In this document: positions 63,351-64,000 of the stretch, piece after piece
Numbering within the stretch: position 1 is the stretch's first letter
Layout of the letters: each line of letters opens with the position of its first letter
NCBI RefSeq assembly: GCF_900215335.1
Contig: NZ_OCMT01000001.1
Coordinates: 806,001-870,000 of the forward strand
Reading direction: 5' to 3'
Source of the DNA: Pedobacter xixiisoli
Lineage (GTDB): Bacteria > Bacteroidota > Bacteroidia > Sphingobacteriales > Sphingobacteriaceae
Length of the DNA stretch: 64,000 bases
Translations under genes and position numbers: made by a program
The notes under the pieces: model-generated
Databases searched by the model: none
Seen by the model: only the letters and a program-made list of their open reading frames with translations
Told to the model about the DNA's origin: nothing

Positions 63351-63737
63351 TCTTTTTTGATTTAGTTTAATGAGTCGGTTGTTAGTATACTTAAGATATG
63401 CCTTTAAAATTCCTACGATTGAAATATCAGCCTTCAATCTCGTATTTGTTTACGAAGTTTGAGAACAAACGGGGGAATAAATTTTCATTCTTATCTAACG
63501 CACAAATCATTTTCAATTAAAATCGTGTACGTAAACATTTATTCAAATTTAATAAATTGTATAAGGAATACAACTTTTTAGACAATTTTTTCGATGATAT
63601 AAACTTGATGATTGTGCAAGCATTTGCCATGTCTCTTTACGTATTATACTCTTATCTATTATATCAGCAATTAATCTTGAGTGTTGAATGGGAGGCGTAA
63701 AGCGAGATGTAACGCTACAGCGATTCTGCGTAACCAA
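63351..63737. other. Promoter region of the distal GH18 gene; no ORF
   Basis: About 390 AT-rich bases between the GH18 start and the stop of the AraC-type gene, both on the minus strand. Besides operator-like site O4 nothing gene-like was seen. The GH18 promoter should lie here, but no clean TTTG/TAnnTTTG pair with 19-21 spacing was found. Confidence 0.45.
63522..63539 (+). promoter_or_regulatory. Operator-like site O4
   Basis: ATCGTGTACGTAAACATT carries the shared CGTGTACGT core with a weaker right half. It lies about 170 bases before the minus-strand GH18 start at 63350. Confidence 0.6.
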
Positions 63738-64000
63738 TTAAAGAACTTCATTACTTAACTTGCTATACCTTTTTGGCTTAACTCCAATTAGCCCTTCAAA
63801 AACTTTGGTAAAATGGCCCAAGTTTGAAAAACCAAGCTGATATCCCACTTCGGAAACAGACAGCCGTTCTTCTCTCAACAAGCGGGCAGCTTCCTGCATT
63901 CTGAAATTTTGGAAATATTGAAATATACTCTTGCCAAAAACTTGGTTAAATAGTCTTTTTAATTTTGTCTCGCTCATACCGGAAAATTTTGATAGTTCGG
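63738..64000 (-). CDS. AraC-family regulator, C-terminal part (cut by window edge)
   Basis: The frame enters from the right edge (ELSKFSG precedes MSETKLKRLF) and stops at 63738. The visible 87 residues form an AraC HTH: KLKRLFNQVFGKSIFQYFQNFRMQEAARLL, then LSVSEVGYQLGFSNLGHFTKVFEGLIGVKPKRY. The effector domain is outside the window. Its position upstream of the GH18 gene on the same strand is suggestive, but no target is shown. Confidence 0.88.
   Translation of the reverse strand, partial: ELSKFSGMSETKLKRLFNQVFGKSIFQYFQNFRMQEAARLLREERLSVSEVGYQLGFSNLGHFTKVFEGLIGVKPKRYSKLSNEVL

Noticed and set aside
1..64000. tRNA, rRNA, CRISPR arrays, insertion-sequence transposases
   Set aside because: None was seen on either strand; no regularly spaced repeats and no transposase motifs were found by eye.

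Overview
The window looks like a chromosome segment of a Sphingobacteriaceae-type Bacteroidetes, most like Pedobacter. This is inferred from SusC/SusD pairs, a sigma-ECF/FecR pair, type IX secretion sorting domains, Bacteroidetes promoters (TTTG, 19-base spacer, TAnnTTTG-like) and absence of Shine-Dalgarno motifs. No RNA genes or CRISPR arrays were seen.

Layout. (1) 0-6.2 kb: the end of a LuxR-type regulator, then three envelope or secreted proteins, the last with a type IX sorting domain. (2) 7.3-9.5 kb: egtD and egtB, a two-gene ergothioneine-type pathway. (3) 9.5-13.7 kb: signalling genes mixed with debris: a frameshifted histidine-kinase end, a GAF-PAS-HisKA protein with no ATPase domain, a lone receiver domain and a headless NTPase fragment. 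(4) 14.0-25.2 kb, minus strand: a complete class II lanthipeptide operon. In transcription order it has a glycosyltransferase, a GG-leader precursor, a probable attenuator hairpin, LanM, a C39-peptidase ABC exporter, a membrane-fusion protein, a second LanC-like protein without zinc ligands, and an outer-membrane beta-barrel. (5) 25.7-26.2 kb: a broken metallo-beta-lactamase-fold gene. (6) 26.8-34.2 kb, minus strand: sigma factor, FecR, SusC, SusD. Two related leader elements sit in its gaps. (7) 35.3-38.4 kb: AraC regulator, DUF5519-like protein, SDR-like protein, EamA transporter. (8) 38.6-63.4 kb: a chitin/GlcNAc utilisation locus. (9) The window ends inside an AraC-type regulator.

The chitin locus has a LacI-family regulator next to a SusC/SusD pair, a GH18-like pseudo-enzyme, two tandem GH18 enzymes, a GH5 enzyme, two secreted proteins sharing the GH5 C-terminal module, two GH20 enzymes, a CBM9-like protein, NagB, two NagX-like membrane proteins and a distal GH18. 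Four operator-like sites with the core CGTGTACGT lie upstream of its susC, between nagX and nagB, and upstream of the distal GH18. Two overlap or closely follow recognisable promoters. A deletion has joined the first 35 codons of a sugar permease to the last third of nagA, so this locus lacks a working nagP and nagA.

The most unusual systems are the lanthipeptide operon with its own glycosyltransferase and beta-barrel, the repeated unknown module in three neighbouring secreted proteins, and the LacI-operator network. All family assignments come from reading the protein sequences; no database search was run.
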